NCBI GenBank assembly: GCA_002077065.1
Contig: NAJO01000064.1
Coordinates: 1 to 64,000, forward strand
Source of the DNA: Cryoendolithus antarcticus
Lineage: Eukaryota; Ascomycota; Dothideomycetes; Cladosporiales; Cladosporiaceae
Direction: 5' to 3'
Length of the DNA stretch: 64,000 nt
The position numbers and the translations under genes are program-made. Every line of letters begins with the position of its first letter. Within the stretch, counting starts at the first letter, position 1. This document shows, piece after piece, positions 10,348 through 19,796 of the stretch. The notes under the pieces were generated by a model. That model did no database searches and had not been told where the DNA came from. It saw nothing but the letters and a program-made list of their open reading frames with translations.

Positions 10348-11232
10348 TCAGTGACCGCTTCCACAAACTGAACGAATACTCCCTAGAGTCACACCGTTAT
10401 GTACACCGATTTTTGCAGGCTCACGCATCTCGTACTGACTCGAAACCTGGGTATAGTGCGGTGAGCTGATTGTTTCGCTCGTTCTTTCGGCCTCGCGCAA
10501 TCTCCTTCTGTAGTACAGCCACATGCCGACGCAGACAAGAATGGCTACCGCCCCGACGCCAGCCCCAGTGCCGATACCGACTTTGGCGGACTGAGAGAGG
10601 CCTGCTGGGGTGTCCGTGCTTGCAGGCGATGAGCTCGTTGAACCTGCAACAGTGCCCGGTAATGGGGCGGATGCCGTGGAGCTAGTCTGAGAGCTGGTGA
10701 ATATGGCAGACACAGAGGCTGACGTTGATGAAGTGATCGTCGAAGGAGTGCTTTGCGTCGTCGCGGCAGAGGTGGACAGGAAGCTTGCGAGATTGAAGAG
10801 GATCGTAGTAGCTCCTGCATTCGCGGACGAGAGTGAGCTGTACGTATTGTTCATAACCTCGTTACTGACGTTCGCTATTGGATCTGCGTCTGTAGACCAG
10901 CAGATGTCGACTTGGCCTGTCAATTCGACGTCCACGTCAGCACAGTAATGGAAACCTCCAGCTCTAATCGATCACCGAATCTATTCATTGGACGTACCAG
11001 CTCGCTGAGTACAAATCTCCACGCCAGACAAGCAACAGAAAGCTTCCCCAGAGTTGCATTTCTGAGTAGAAGAGTCGCCAGTACAGTCCACCGAGGCTCC
11101 CCAGCACGCCGTGTTCGGATCTCCAGGAGGGCAGCAGTAGTACTTGTCACGTAATTCATCTCGGACACAAACCGATGGTGCTATGCAAGAAAAGTCCATA
11201 TCCGGGCATCCCAAGGTAGCGTTGGTGTTGAA
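10348..11232 (-). CDS. Mid2-like type I membrane protein, Cys-rich ectodomain (N-terminus uncertain, possibly disrupted)
   Basis: Two exons are clear: up to 10998, and 10916-10348. The intron is 81 nt (GTACGT...GACAG) with phases that fit. The ectodomain has about 10 Cys (GCPDMDFSC, YYCCPPGD, FCCLSGVEICTQ, VDICW). A Ser/Thr-rich stalk of ~100 residues follows, then one membrane span (GIGTGAGVGAVAILVCVG), a WLYYRRRLRE stop-transfer and a ~50-residue cytosolic tail. This layout matches fungal wall-sensor-like proteins. Upstream, the same frame crosses a TAA (11235-11233) into a hydrophobic stretch ending LSRAHA that looks like a signal peptide, but no ATG precedes it. The gene may have lost its secretion signal, or the first exon is unresolved. 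Confidence 0.6.
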
Positions 11233-11235
11233 TTA

Positions 11236-12264
11236 TACATCGCTGAATGCATGTGCTCTCGACAACCACCACGCTCCGAGCGAGAAAATCAACTGGACTA
11301 TCGTCGCTCGGTATATCGCGCGAACGGTTTTCGACGGCGGCGGGAAAATGATTGTATCCAGAGACACTGGAACGCGTACAGGTACGCGCAGCAAGACGTC
11401 TAGGCTTCGGAAACAGTGCAGAAGTGAAGTCGATGCAACGGCGATCGTCGCATCTTGTCGGTGAAATAAGCTTTGTGAAGGGGTGACTAGCGCGATGGGG
11501 ATGCAAGCCACTCCAGGGTTGAAGATTGCCGGACGGGCCAGACCTTGCTCTCTTGCGGCACAGCTGTAGATTCAAAGATGCCGCAAAGCCATTTTATTCG
11601 ACAGATAATCCACGGTGATGCGTCCACAAGCGAAGTGCCCTGCAACAAAACGCCGGATTTGATCAATGTGACCAATGCATCGCGTCTCCAGAGTGCGATA
11701 CATAGCAAGCTGTATCATTTGAAGTCACGCAATCCCTCCGAGGGTTGTCATAGGCGCGTATCCAGCCCCATCGAATAGCCATGCGGCCGGGCGTGTTGGT
11801 GTGTTTCACCAGACTCCAATCGCACAAAACAGCACCAGCACGACTTTCGAAGAGCACGGCGGCTATATGCAACCTCTGCCGAAGAGAATTGTCAGGTGCG
11901 ACAATCTACGACTTAGGTTTGCTACGCCCTGAATGCCCTCGCTATTCCAGAAAGCTGACAGGTTCGGTGCAGCGTAACAGTCTTGAAAGCCCGTCGTCCA
12001 TTGCTGTGAGACGAGCATATCAGTCATTCCACAAGGAGCATTGATCTCCCCCCTCACCGGCCATATGTTGTTCGATATATGTCAGATCTCGTTTCCTTAT
12101 GATGACCACCCTTGAACCCCAGAGGCGATACTCATTGATGCGCACACGATCATTGAGAGTGATCATCGGAACAGCTGACACCTACATCTGGACTGGACCG
12201 AGGATTCCAGGGCAAGCTGTTTACCAAGAAGAACTCGTCTCCGTAGCGATCAGATCAAGTGGTC
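11236..12264. other. intergenic, with possible orphan signal-peptide frame
   Basis: On the minus strand, 11236-11330 encodes a hydrophobic signal-like segment in frame with the Mid2-like gene (see that entry). No other supported gene is seen. Plus-strand frames of 60-90 codons at 11545-12044 show no recognisable domain. Confidence 0.45.
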
Positions 12265-13074
12265 TTATTCATAATTGTCGATGCCATTGACTCCGTCCAA
12301 TCCATCAGCTAAAGCCTTGACGAAGATTTCGCCTACATCTTCAACACTCAGACCGCGCACGCCGACAGCCTCGAGGCTAATCATAGACTTTTCTTCCAGT
12401 CCACATGCAACGATTCTCTCGAACCAGCTGAGATCGGTGCTGACGTTCAGTCCAATGCCGTGACTGCTGACATTCCGTCTGAGGTGCACGCCAACGGCAC
12501 AGATCTTGCGATCATTGTCGATCCAGACTCCTGGGTTCTCCGTGCGTCTTGTTGGGATGCCGTAGTGAGCACACGTCTTGATCACCGCAGACTCCAGTAA
12601 GTTCACGTAGCATCGAGGCGAAAGGCCATGACGTTTGAGATCGATGATCGGGTAGGCTACCAGCTGACCAGGGCCATGAAAGGTCGTTTGGCCACCGCGA
12701 AGAGCTTCGTGAAACTCAGCTTTTCCACCTGCGCGGAGGAAGTCCTGTTGCGCTGGGGTCGCAGATCCAATCTCGCGCCGTCCGCATGTGTAGACCGGGT
12801 TGAACTGGGCTGTGATCACTGCCGGTAGTGGCCGAGAGTTCGCCGCCGGCGTAGCTTTGTACGCCAGATGCTGTGCGACGAGCTTACTTTGAAGTTCACT
12901 CGCTTGCGTATATGATGTGAGGTTTGGCAGACGGATATATCGAAGAAGCATGCTGTATTGACGGCTTCGAGACGATCGTTGGAAGAGCATAAAGGAAGTC
13001 GAAACAGAAGGTACGAGGTGGCTACGGGTGCTGCCGGCGCTAGTAATCTCTATTTGTTCGAGATTGAGCTTCAT
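12265..13074 (-). CDS. LIP2: octanoyl-[ACP]:protein octanoyltransferase (lipoyl synthesis)
   Basis: A single exon of 269 residues starts at ATG 13074. The first ~50 residues are basic and Ser/Arg-rich, fitting a mitochondrial presequence; ATG 12990 is an alternative start. The LipB/Lip2 signature RGGQTTFHGPGQLVAYP is present. So are the following helix (CYVNLLESAVI), ENPGVWIDNDRKICAVGVH with the conserved Lys, SSHGIGLNV, and a Cys in ERIVACGLE matching the acyl-accepting cysteine. The enzyme moves octanoate from acyl carrier protein to lipoyl domains such as glycine cleavage H protein, in mitochondria. It is divergent from POP7, with only 41 bp between start codons. Confidence 0.93.
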   Translation of the reverse strand: MKLNLEQIEITSAGSTRSHLVPSVSTSFMLFQRSSRSRQYSMLLRYIRLPNLTSYTQASELQSKLVAQHLAYKATPAANSRPLPAVITAQFNPVYTCGRREIGSATPAQQDFLRAGGKAEFHEALRGGQTTFHGPGQLVAYPIIDLKRHGLSPRCYVNLLESAVIKTCAHYGIPTRRTENPGVWIDNDRKICAVGVHLRRNVSSHGIGLNVSTDLSWFERIVACGLEEKSMISLEAVGVRGLSVEDVGEIFVKALADGLDGVNGIDNYE

Positions 13075-13115
13075 GATGCTCGATCTCCACTGTCAACGAT
13101 GTGAACATTACAGCC
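13075..13115. promoter_or_regulatory. 41-bp divergent promoter between LIP2 and POP7
   Basis: Only 41 bp separate the two start codons (13074 on minus, 13116 on plus). At least one 5' leader must therefore overlap the other gene or be extremely short. No TATA-like box is obvious. Confidence 0.6.
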
Positions 13116-13941
13116 ATGGACGAGGCCGAGTCGTCGGCCGTCGTCGCGCCTACCAACATCGCAGCAACTCGAAGAAAGAGCCGACGTCGAGACAAGACTC
13201 GGGACAACGGTCATGATAAGCTTCCCCGTCTACCTAAAGGTACCTCTGACCACATTGTCAGGTGTTGATCTGCAAGTTGACCCTTAGCTAGATGCCGAAT
13301 TGTCCAAACGTCCACTCTTCCGTCCAGCGATCCCATCGCCATACTCAGGCAGCGACAATCAGAAGACAGTCTACGTCTCGGCCAAGACCCCATTTCTGAG
13401 TGCTGTGAAGCGAGTCGAGAAACTGCTCAAGCTAGCCGACAAGCGTACTGTACAGTCCGCAACTACGATTGCAAAGCAACGCGAGCAGTCCCGCAAGCGC
13501 AAACGCAGCTTCGGTGAGTACGACGGGGATGAGATTGCAGGGATTGCCGCAGTTGCGGAGGAGCAGAGGAAGAGTGGCGAGGACAGGGAGGAAGTCGTGA
13601 TTAAGGGCACAGGGAAAGCTGTGCAGAAGGTGCTAGAGCTCGGCTCGTGGTTTCAGCAGAGGGAGCTGGAGTATAGGGTGAGGTTGCGGACGGGGAGTGT
13701 GGGTGCGATCGATGATGTGGAGGTTGCCGAGCCCGAAGATGATCTGGAGGCAGAGGCTGGCGCTGGTACTGTTGCTCCAACAGAAGGAGACACTGCGAAC
13801 GAGAGCATGCTTGATGCTGGAGCTTGCGAGAGGCGGAATGCGCCCGAAGTGCGACCAGAGCTCGACAAGCCGCCAGAAGCAGTGTCTGGAACGCGGATCA
13901 GGTATCTGAGCGTGATGGAAGTGGCAGTGAGTCTGATATGA
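13116..13941 (+). CDS. POP7: RNase P/MRP subunit Pop7/Rpp20, Alba-like
   Basis: Exon 1 is 13116-13239 and exon 2 is 13292-13941; the intron is 52 nt (GTACCT...GCTAG) and the product has 257 residues. The first exon is basic (TRRKSRRRDKTRD). The Alba-type fold is seen in TVYVSAKTPFLSAVKRVEKLL, VVIKGTGKAVQKVLELG, VRLRTGSVGAIDDVE and the final strand TRIRYLSVMEVAVSL. A ~55-residue acidic insert sits between the last two conserved blocks. The protein binds the P3 RNA domain with Pop6 in RNase P and RNase MRP, for pre-tRNA and pre-rRNA processing in the nucleus. The C-terminus matches the usual family end, so the TGA at 13939-13941 is trusted. Confidence 0.87.
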
Positions 13942-14358
13942 TGATGATAGCCAGCGCGGCCTCATGCAAGGCGTTCCCAAGCGATATCAGTGGCGTTCTA
14001 ATGGAGCAGGGCGTTGGAAGCTTAACTGATACCCCAATGCAATGAAGACGGTGTCGATAGGAGACGTGATCACGTCTAGAGCAGCGTCCACTGCAGCTAC
14101 CTGACAGAACTCTCAGTAACAATTCTCTTGAGCAACGTAGCATGATTCCGAATCCCAACTGTTTGTCGTATACATGCTGTATTCATTGCAGTCTGCCCAG
14201 TATCTGTGCCCCGCCTAAGTCTCTCAAACCCCCGCGAACTTCAAGCTTCCTCGCATCTTCATCACACATCAATAACCTCACGTGCCACTCTCGCCAGCAG
14301 TGTCGCGCACTAGTCCCTGGAATCTCATCGCCCAGTCTACTTGAGCACACTCAGCGCA
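13942..14358. other. intergenic, promoter of SNX3-like gene
   Basis: No gene is seen. The stretch before 14359 is C/T-rich in places, as in many fungal promoters. Confidence 0.5.
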
Positions 14359-15140
14359 ATGCAGCGCATTGAGCCGCGCCCGGAAGCGCAAGCTTCGCCC
14401 TCCCAAGGGTATAGCAATGGGACCGAGGGAGCCAATGGCCGAGGACAAGCACCAGTGCCCACGGGCTTTGCAAGCACAGGAGCAAACCCACATACTCAGA
14501 GTTTCGAGGAGATCTATGGCGTGCCCGAGAACTTTTTGGAAATAGAGGTAGGTACGATGGCATAAGCAGAACTGCAGCATACATGCACACACATGAGAGT
14601 AACTCGAATCTGCGTGCGCACGACGTAGCATCACAGACTCGGAGCAACGATAGCGAAGGGAAAGTCACGATGAGAGGAAGAGACACGGTTGCTAACGATA
14701 GCTTGCGACAGGTCATCGACCCGCAAACCCACCAACCTACAGCCTCCCCTTCCTCCCGCTACACAACCTACCTAATCCGCCTCTCAACCAACATCCCCGC
14801 CTTCAAGCTCCGTCGCTCAGAAGTACGGCGACGCTACTCAGACTTCGAAGTCTTCCGCGATCTGCTAGAACGCGAATCCGCACGAGTCTCAATTCCTCCA
14901 TTACCAGGCAAAGTTTACCTCAACCGTTTCGACGACGCAGTGATAGAAGAGCGGAGACGCGGACTGGAGAGATTTCTGAGGATAGTGGCAGGGCATCCGC
15001 TGTTACAGACGGGTTCGAGGGTGTTGGGGGGATTTGTGCAGGGTAAGTTCGATCGGAAGCAGGGTGCTATGATTGGGAGTCTTTGAGGTGGGTGGCTGAC
15101 GTACGGACCAGATCCAGCGTGGGATCGCAACAGCTGGTAA
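14359..15140 (+). CDS. SNX3: sorting nexin 3 / Grd19, PX-domain protein
   Basis: Three exons: 14359-14547, 14712-15042 and 15112-15140. Introns are 164 nt (GTAGGT) and 69 nt (GTAAGT, GCTGAC branch); phases fit and give 182 residues. The N-terminal 60 residues are flexible. The [14 protein letters not shown] motif leads into a PX domain: [15 protein letters not shown] (PI3P-binding Arg and RRYSDF), [12 protein letters not shown] and [20 protein letters not shown]. The short last exon gives the conserved end DPAWDRNSW, which fixes the second intron. It binds PI3P on endosomes and sorts cargo with retromer back to the Golgi. Confidence 0.93.
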
Positions 15141-15413
15141 CGTGCGAAGAGGGAGATTACGAGGTGATGTATGTAACTCTGAAGCGTTCACGCTTTTGTA
15201 CATGGGATGTTCCGTTCCTGTATCTGCATTTGCCAGGATCCGAAGAGTCAGGCTAGTGGCACCGAGGCGTGACAAGTGTCGCCCCAATTTGAGGGGGACT
15301 CGAGACGCTAGCAGTGAACATTTGATCGCTCGATGGCACTGCGGAAGCTGCACTGCACCTCCTGAGCTCAGTTCCCGGCACACAAATGTGATCTATACAT
15401 CGATTCCGATTGC

Positions 15414-16514
15414 TCATCGGCTTCTGCCATTGCTGATAATCTCACTATGCAACCTCGCCACCTCCGGCACAATTAAACTCTCGATCTCCAGCGGCATCTC
15501 AGTAGATTGCCTGACTTCCCCCATAGTAGCAGCTGTGACGCTCTTCGATCTGCGTGAGCTAGGCACCCGGATCCACTGATCACCGCCAGCTGCGGACACG
15601 AACAATACCTCGTATTTGCGCGTGTTGAGCATATTACCGATGACCAGATCATGCGAGTACTTCTTCAGTGCGTAGCGAGATTTCTCGGCCAAGATGGAGG
15701 GATCTGTCTCGAGTTTGAAAGATACGATCATGCTCTTGGGTGACCAGACGTCAACCAGCTGCTTTAGAAACTTTGGCACGGGGTCAAGGTCGATGACTAG
15801 CTTGGCACCGTCCATATGAGCTGCAGGCGCTCTCTCCTCCCCTATACCGAGACTTGAGCCGTGGTTTGCGTGCGCAAAATCCTCTGAAGACTGGATCTTA
15901 TGCTCGACCATGCGATTGGCGGGGATAAAAAAGTCGGAGACCGCAGCTGCGAGATAGAAGAGTCCATCTGCGCCCAGCGGCCGCATAAGCATTGCAATCT
16001 CTCTTAAATGCCAGAGGTACTCGTTGACGCTCGTGAATGGCAGTAAGAGGAGCATCTTCTCTCGCTTTGCTCGTTCGTACTTCTGCAGCACTGATGCCAT
16101 CTGAGCTTGATACTCATCGTCTATGACCACCTCGCCAGTCGACGAAGTCGTCATGTAGTCCAGAAAGCAATTCGTGCTATGTGAAAAATGTCTCGAATAC
16201 GGAAGCAGTGAAAACTGACGATGCAGGAAGATCACAGCGTAGCCATTCTCGAGAAAGTACTCGGCGCTTGTTGCTCCACGAGTGCCGGCGCTGAAGTTGT
16301 CGATAAAGCGGACGGTCTGATTCTCTAGTGGGACTGTCGTACCTCCAGAAGTGACAAGAGCTACACGATTGTGTTTCCGGACATGATCCGCAATGAAGGG
16401 CGTGAGCGAGGAGATGTGCTCGTCCAGTGAGGCAGGTCGAGGGTTGGTCGCGAAGTATGTGGTCTCGCCGTTTGCAAGCTTGCTGTCGCCGTTGGACTGA
16501 TCATGGGCTGCCAT
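15414..16514 (-). CDS. CAB2: phosphopantothenate-cysteine ligase
   Basis: A single exon from ATG 16514 gives 366 residues; the frame is open further upstream but without an ATG. The eukaryotic PPCS features are clear: VALVTSGGTTVPLENQTVRFIDNF (split motif around the nucleotide-binding loop), SAGTRGATSAEYFLENGYAVIFLHR, YLAAAVSDFFIP, SFKLETDP and HDLVIGNML. The enzyme joins 4'-phosphopantothenate to cysteine in coenzyme A synthesis, in the cytosol. Its length is normal for fungi. It converges with the SNX3-like gene, with 273 bp between stops. Confidence 0.93.
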   Translation of the reverse strand: MAAHDQSNGDSKLANGETTYFATNPRPASLDEHISSLTPFIADHVRKHNRVALVTSGGTTVPLENQTVRFIDNFSAGTRGATSAEYFLENGYAVIFLHRQFSLLPYSRHFSHSTNCFLDYMTTSSTGEVVIDDEYQAQMASVLQKYERAKREKMLLLLPFTSVNEYLWHLREIAMLMRPLGADGLFYLAAAVSDFFIPANRMVEHKIQSSEDFAHANHGSSLGIGEERAPAAHMDGAKLVIDLDPVPKFLKQLVDVWSPKSMIVSFKLETDPSILAEKSRYALKKYSHDLVIGNMLNTRKYEVLFVSAAGGDQWIRVPSSRRSKSVTAATMGEVRQSTEMPLEIESLIVPEVARLHSEIISNGRSR

Positions 16515-17406
16515 TTCGATAACAGTCAAGCCCTTCAACGGAAGGCTTTTGAGGAGGAGCTTGTTGACGCGCAATGGTGATTGAACATCAAGGACGATGC
16601 GCTCAACGGCACCCTTTTCAGCCCGTATCTAGCTGCTGACGAAGCTGACACTCCTTCCCAATATCTTGATCCATTGCTCCGATAGTGGACATCATAGCGC
16701 AGTATCAACGCTGCGAAGAATATACCATCACACGAGATCCAGTTTAGAGTTTGGAAGGTGCTAAGGCCAAAACTGGGTACTTTCTGCAGACCTCACCTCC
16801 TTTCTCCTCCATCTCACCTTGCTTCTCGCATCTACACCCTGCCAGTCCACAATCTGCTCTCCACCTTCGCAAGAGCATTCATCAAATATCTGCATAGACT
16901 TCACGTGGAGATCTACAACCCTGCGATACTCAGTCGCCAATCCTGATTCCCGCCAGATCAATTGCAGGAAGCCATCATCATGGTCACTATTGCTGAGTCA
17001 TACACCATGGCACTAGTGCACTTGACTACCAGCAGCATACTCGCTGGTCAGTCTGTCGAGGATCGCGCTCGAAGGTACATTAGGGTGTACGTGTGACTGT
17101 TTACCCCTTCCTTGTTCATCCCTTGCATCCTTACAATCCTTAGTCCCGACTTACTTCTCATTGGCCATCGGCACTTTATTGCTCAAGGACTTGCGGGGAA
17201 AGTCAGGCCCTTACAAGCCCACTGAACACCTTGCTCTCGAATCCCTTTTGTTGACGTACGGAGGGATTCTCCATTCCGCCCTCAGGCGAGGCAGGGGCGA
17301 TCAGATATATATTACCATGCGGCTGACTTACCCGCGCGCGTAGCAAGACCCTGTTTCGTAAGTTCTGTGCGTTTCACTATATGATCAAAGCTTATCTCGT
17401 CTTGCC
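16515..17406. other. divergent intergenic region with one 38-codon ORF
   Basis: ATG 16980 opens a 38-codon frame (stop 17094-17096) that could be an upstream ORF of the 17407 gene. Its start lies in a TCATCATGG context. No other gene is seen. Confidence 0.4.
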
Positions 17407-18777
17407 ATGGCTACTCGGCGCGTCAAGGCTGAAGACTGGGCGCCAGTAATGCAGACGCGTATCAAGACTCGAGCTTCACCCCCGAAAGGGCCACGCGAAG
17501 AGGGACTGATGCTGCCGAGGCCTGTCATCAATCGTAGACCAACGCCACTGGACATCGAGCTCGCACAGACAAGATCACCAGCCAGGAAACTCGTGCCAAC
17601 GTTGATCTCGCCTATGGCTGATTCCGAGAGCGTTCGAGATGCAGAGGTGGTCGATCTCGCACCAGATAAGGCATGGCACCAGCAAGATGCACTAGGTACG
17701 CTGACGGTCCGACGCTCGTTGTCGGGGAGGCGAGCATGTCCCAGTGTTGCATCGCGGCGTTCCAGTATGTCCTTCGGCATACTGGATTATTACATACGCG
17801 ATGTCAGTCCTTTGCAGAGCCCCGAACTGCCTGTCACTAAGACGCCAGTACTGGACCCTGCGATCGACAAATTTGAGTTCGGTCTCGCTGAGCCCAAGCT
17901 GGAGTCTGCTGTCAGCATCGATGTGACAGACGTCCAAGGTGGTGTGGAGCATGACATCCCACTATTGCCACTATCACCGCCGCCACCGCCACCAGCGTCA
18001 GTCGTGAGACCACAGCACAAGAAGACATATAGCCTCTTTCCGGCCGTGAACGAGAGCAGCCCACCTTCTCACCGGCTCGCACAGATTATCAATGACTCTT
18101 CAACGGACTTTCATCAACCTCAAGACCCACTCAGCGATACACGAGCAATCCCATCTCAGCGATTCCCATCACAAGTCCTGGCCAAGCTGGATGGCACTCC
18201 TTCACGCCGGCGAGCGGAGACGGTCAGCACGCCATCGCCACCGGAGACTGCCCATACATCTTGCGTCACGAGTCTTGGCACACCGCGACCCTCCGCTACT
18301 TACTATCGACATCGGAAGGAGAGTCTTGTCGCTTCCGTGCGTGGCCGCAAGGACAGCTGCGCCTCTCAGACTAACGCTCGACTAATTCCTCTGCGAATCC
18401 TGTCGTCAAGTTCCACGGCATCGAGACCAAGTCGCTCTTCGGCGTCGACGTCAACGATCACCGGAGGCTCGCCAAACGCGCAATCACGCTGGTCAGAAGA
18501 CACGATCACATCGCCTGTCGCCGTCACTACCCCTAGGACTCGCACGAGCTTCGGCAGCCTGGTAGGGGGAGATAGCTCACAACATCCTGCGTGTTTCTTC
18601 GAAGATGATGACGAATCAGTGCCTTTGCGGAGGAAGTTCCAGTGGCAGAGAGCGGGGAGTCTGACGAAAGAGGGCAGTCTCGGACGGCAAGGCAGGGGCA
18701 GATTCGACGACAAAATAGGATTTGGTGAGAGGGTGGGAAGACGGATGTTATGTCGCTGTAGTGGCAGACGAAGATAG
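17407..18777 (+). CDS. hypothetical disordered Ser/Pro/Arg-rich protein
   Basis: A single exon of 456 residues starts from ATG 17407. I do not recognise it. It is rich in Ser, Pro and Arg throughout, with a proline run (LSPPPPPPASV) near residue 190 and many SP/TP and RxxS sites, so it is probably heavily phosphorylated. The conserved-looking parts are SFGILDYYIRDVSPLQSP (about residues 120-137) and the C-terminal region with an acidic patch (EDDDESVPLRRKFQWQ) followed by GFGERVGRR. It has no signal peptide or membrane span. A cytoskeletal or cell-polarity role would be a guess. Confidence 0.6.
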   Translation: MATRRVKAEDWAPVMQTRIKTRASPPKGPREEGLMLPRPVINRRPTPLDIELAQTRSPARKLVPTLISPMADSESVRDAEVVDLAPDKAWHQQDALGTLTVRRSLSGRRACPSVASRRSSMSFGILDYYIRDVSPLQSPELPVTKTPVLDPAIDKFEFGLAEPKLESAVSIDVTDVQGGVEHDIPLLPLSPPPPPPASVVRPQHKKTYSLFPAVNESSPPSHRLAQIINDSSTDFHQPQDPLSDTRAIPSQRFPSQVLAKLDGTPSRRRAETVSTPSPPETAHTSCVTSLGTPRPSATYYRHRKESLVASVRGRKDSCASQTNARLIPLRILSSSSTASRPSRSSASTSTITGGSPNAQSRWSEDTITSPVAVTTPRTRTSFGSLVGGDSSQHPACFFEDDDESVPLRRKFQWQRAGSLTKEGSLGRQGRGRFDDKIGFGERVGRRMLCRCSGRRR

Positions 18778-19796
18778 CACCTGATGACTCATGAGCCTGA
18801 ATGACTTACCATACCACTCTTCCATATCGCATTACCATCCATCATCGGTAAGACCTGCTTTCGAAGCTTCATGAAGCGTTCAAGCTTTTGCTCCTCCGCA
18901 GTGATCTCAAGCTAGCAGGCAGCTGCATATGCAGGCGTCAGCCACAAGGCGGTGGAGATCTGGGCCTGCGCCGATGCGGATGAGATCTAGCTTATAGCCC
19001 GAGGTAGCAGAGGGGTGTGCTCGGTGCAGCTCCGTATGGAGCCACGACGTGGGTATTAGAAGATAAGGCGATGCGATGGTACGGATATCGCAGTGGTGCC
19101 CCATTGAGCGATCTTGAGATTCGGCGGATGTTTCGAGATGTCCGAGCGTCACTTCGATTTAGTTGTGCCCGTACCATGGCCGTGATGAAGCGTAACGACG
19201 CTTCTATGACGTGAGGATTACATATGACAATTTTCCACTTCATGAAACCTCGTCCCGCTGGCAGTTCGTCAAATGCGGCATAGCAAACCGTGAAACATGT
19301 CACAGCAAAGTGGAGACCGGAAGCTCGCTTGTTGGATGACACTGAAGGCGTTGATCGGCGCGCGCTTGTCGCATCCCTGCGCTTCCTGGTTGATCTTCAG
19401 CCCGCATCGCATATGACGGGGTAGACCTGGTCGGCAGGTAGAGTAATGTTCTTCCTAGTCAGATCTTGTGACTTCATTCGTGCTCCTACAGTCGATTGCT
19501 ATCTAAGACTTCACGGCTTTGAAACGAGTTGTGCGTTGAAGCAGTGCAGGTCACGTCCGGATCCTTTAGTTGCACCTGCATGACACGGATGCGTTGGCCC
19601 TTACCTCCACTCGTTCCGACTGCGGTGTACATTCAGACCGACCGTTCCTGTTTGCCAGACTTCAGCTCTCTTTCGAGGTCGCTTCGGAGGACCGACTGGA
19701 CTGAGCTTGTCGAAACACGTAGCGAGTACTTTCAGCATGCCTGCTATTGGAGCTTAAGAAGATCTCTCGTACAGCAACCAATCCCGAATCAAGATC
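18778..19796. other. intergenic, no supported gene
   Basis: Only short frames without domain signals are present, on both strands. Confidence 0.45.
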
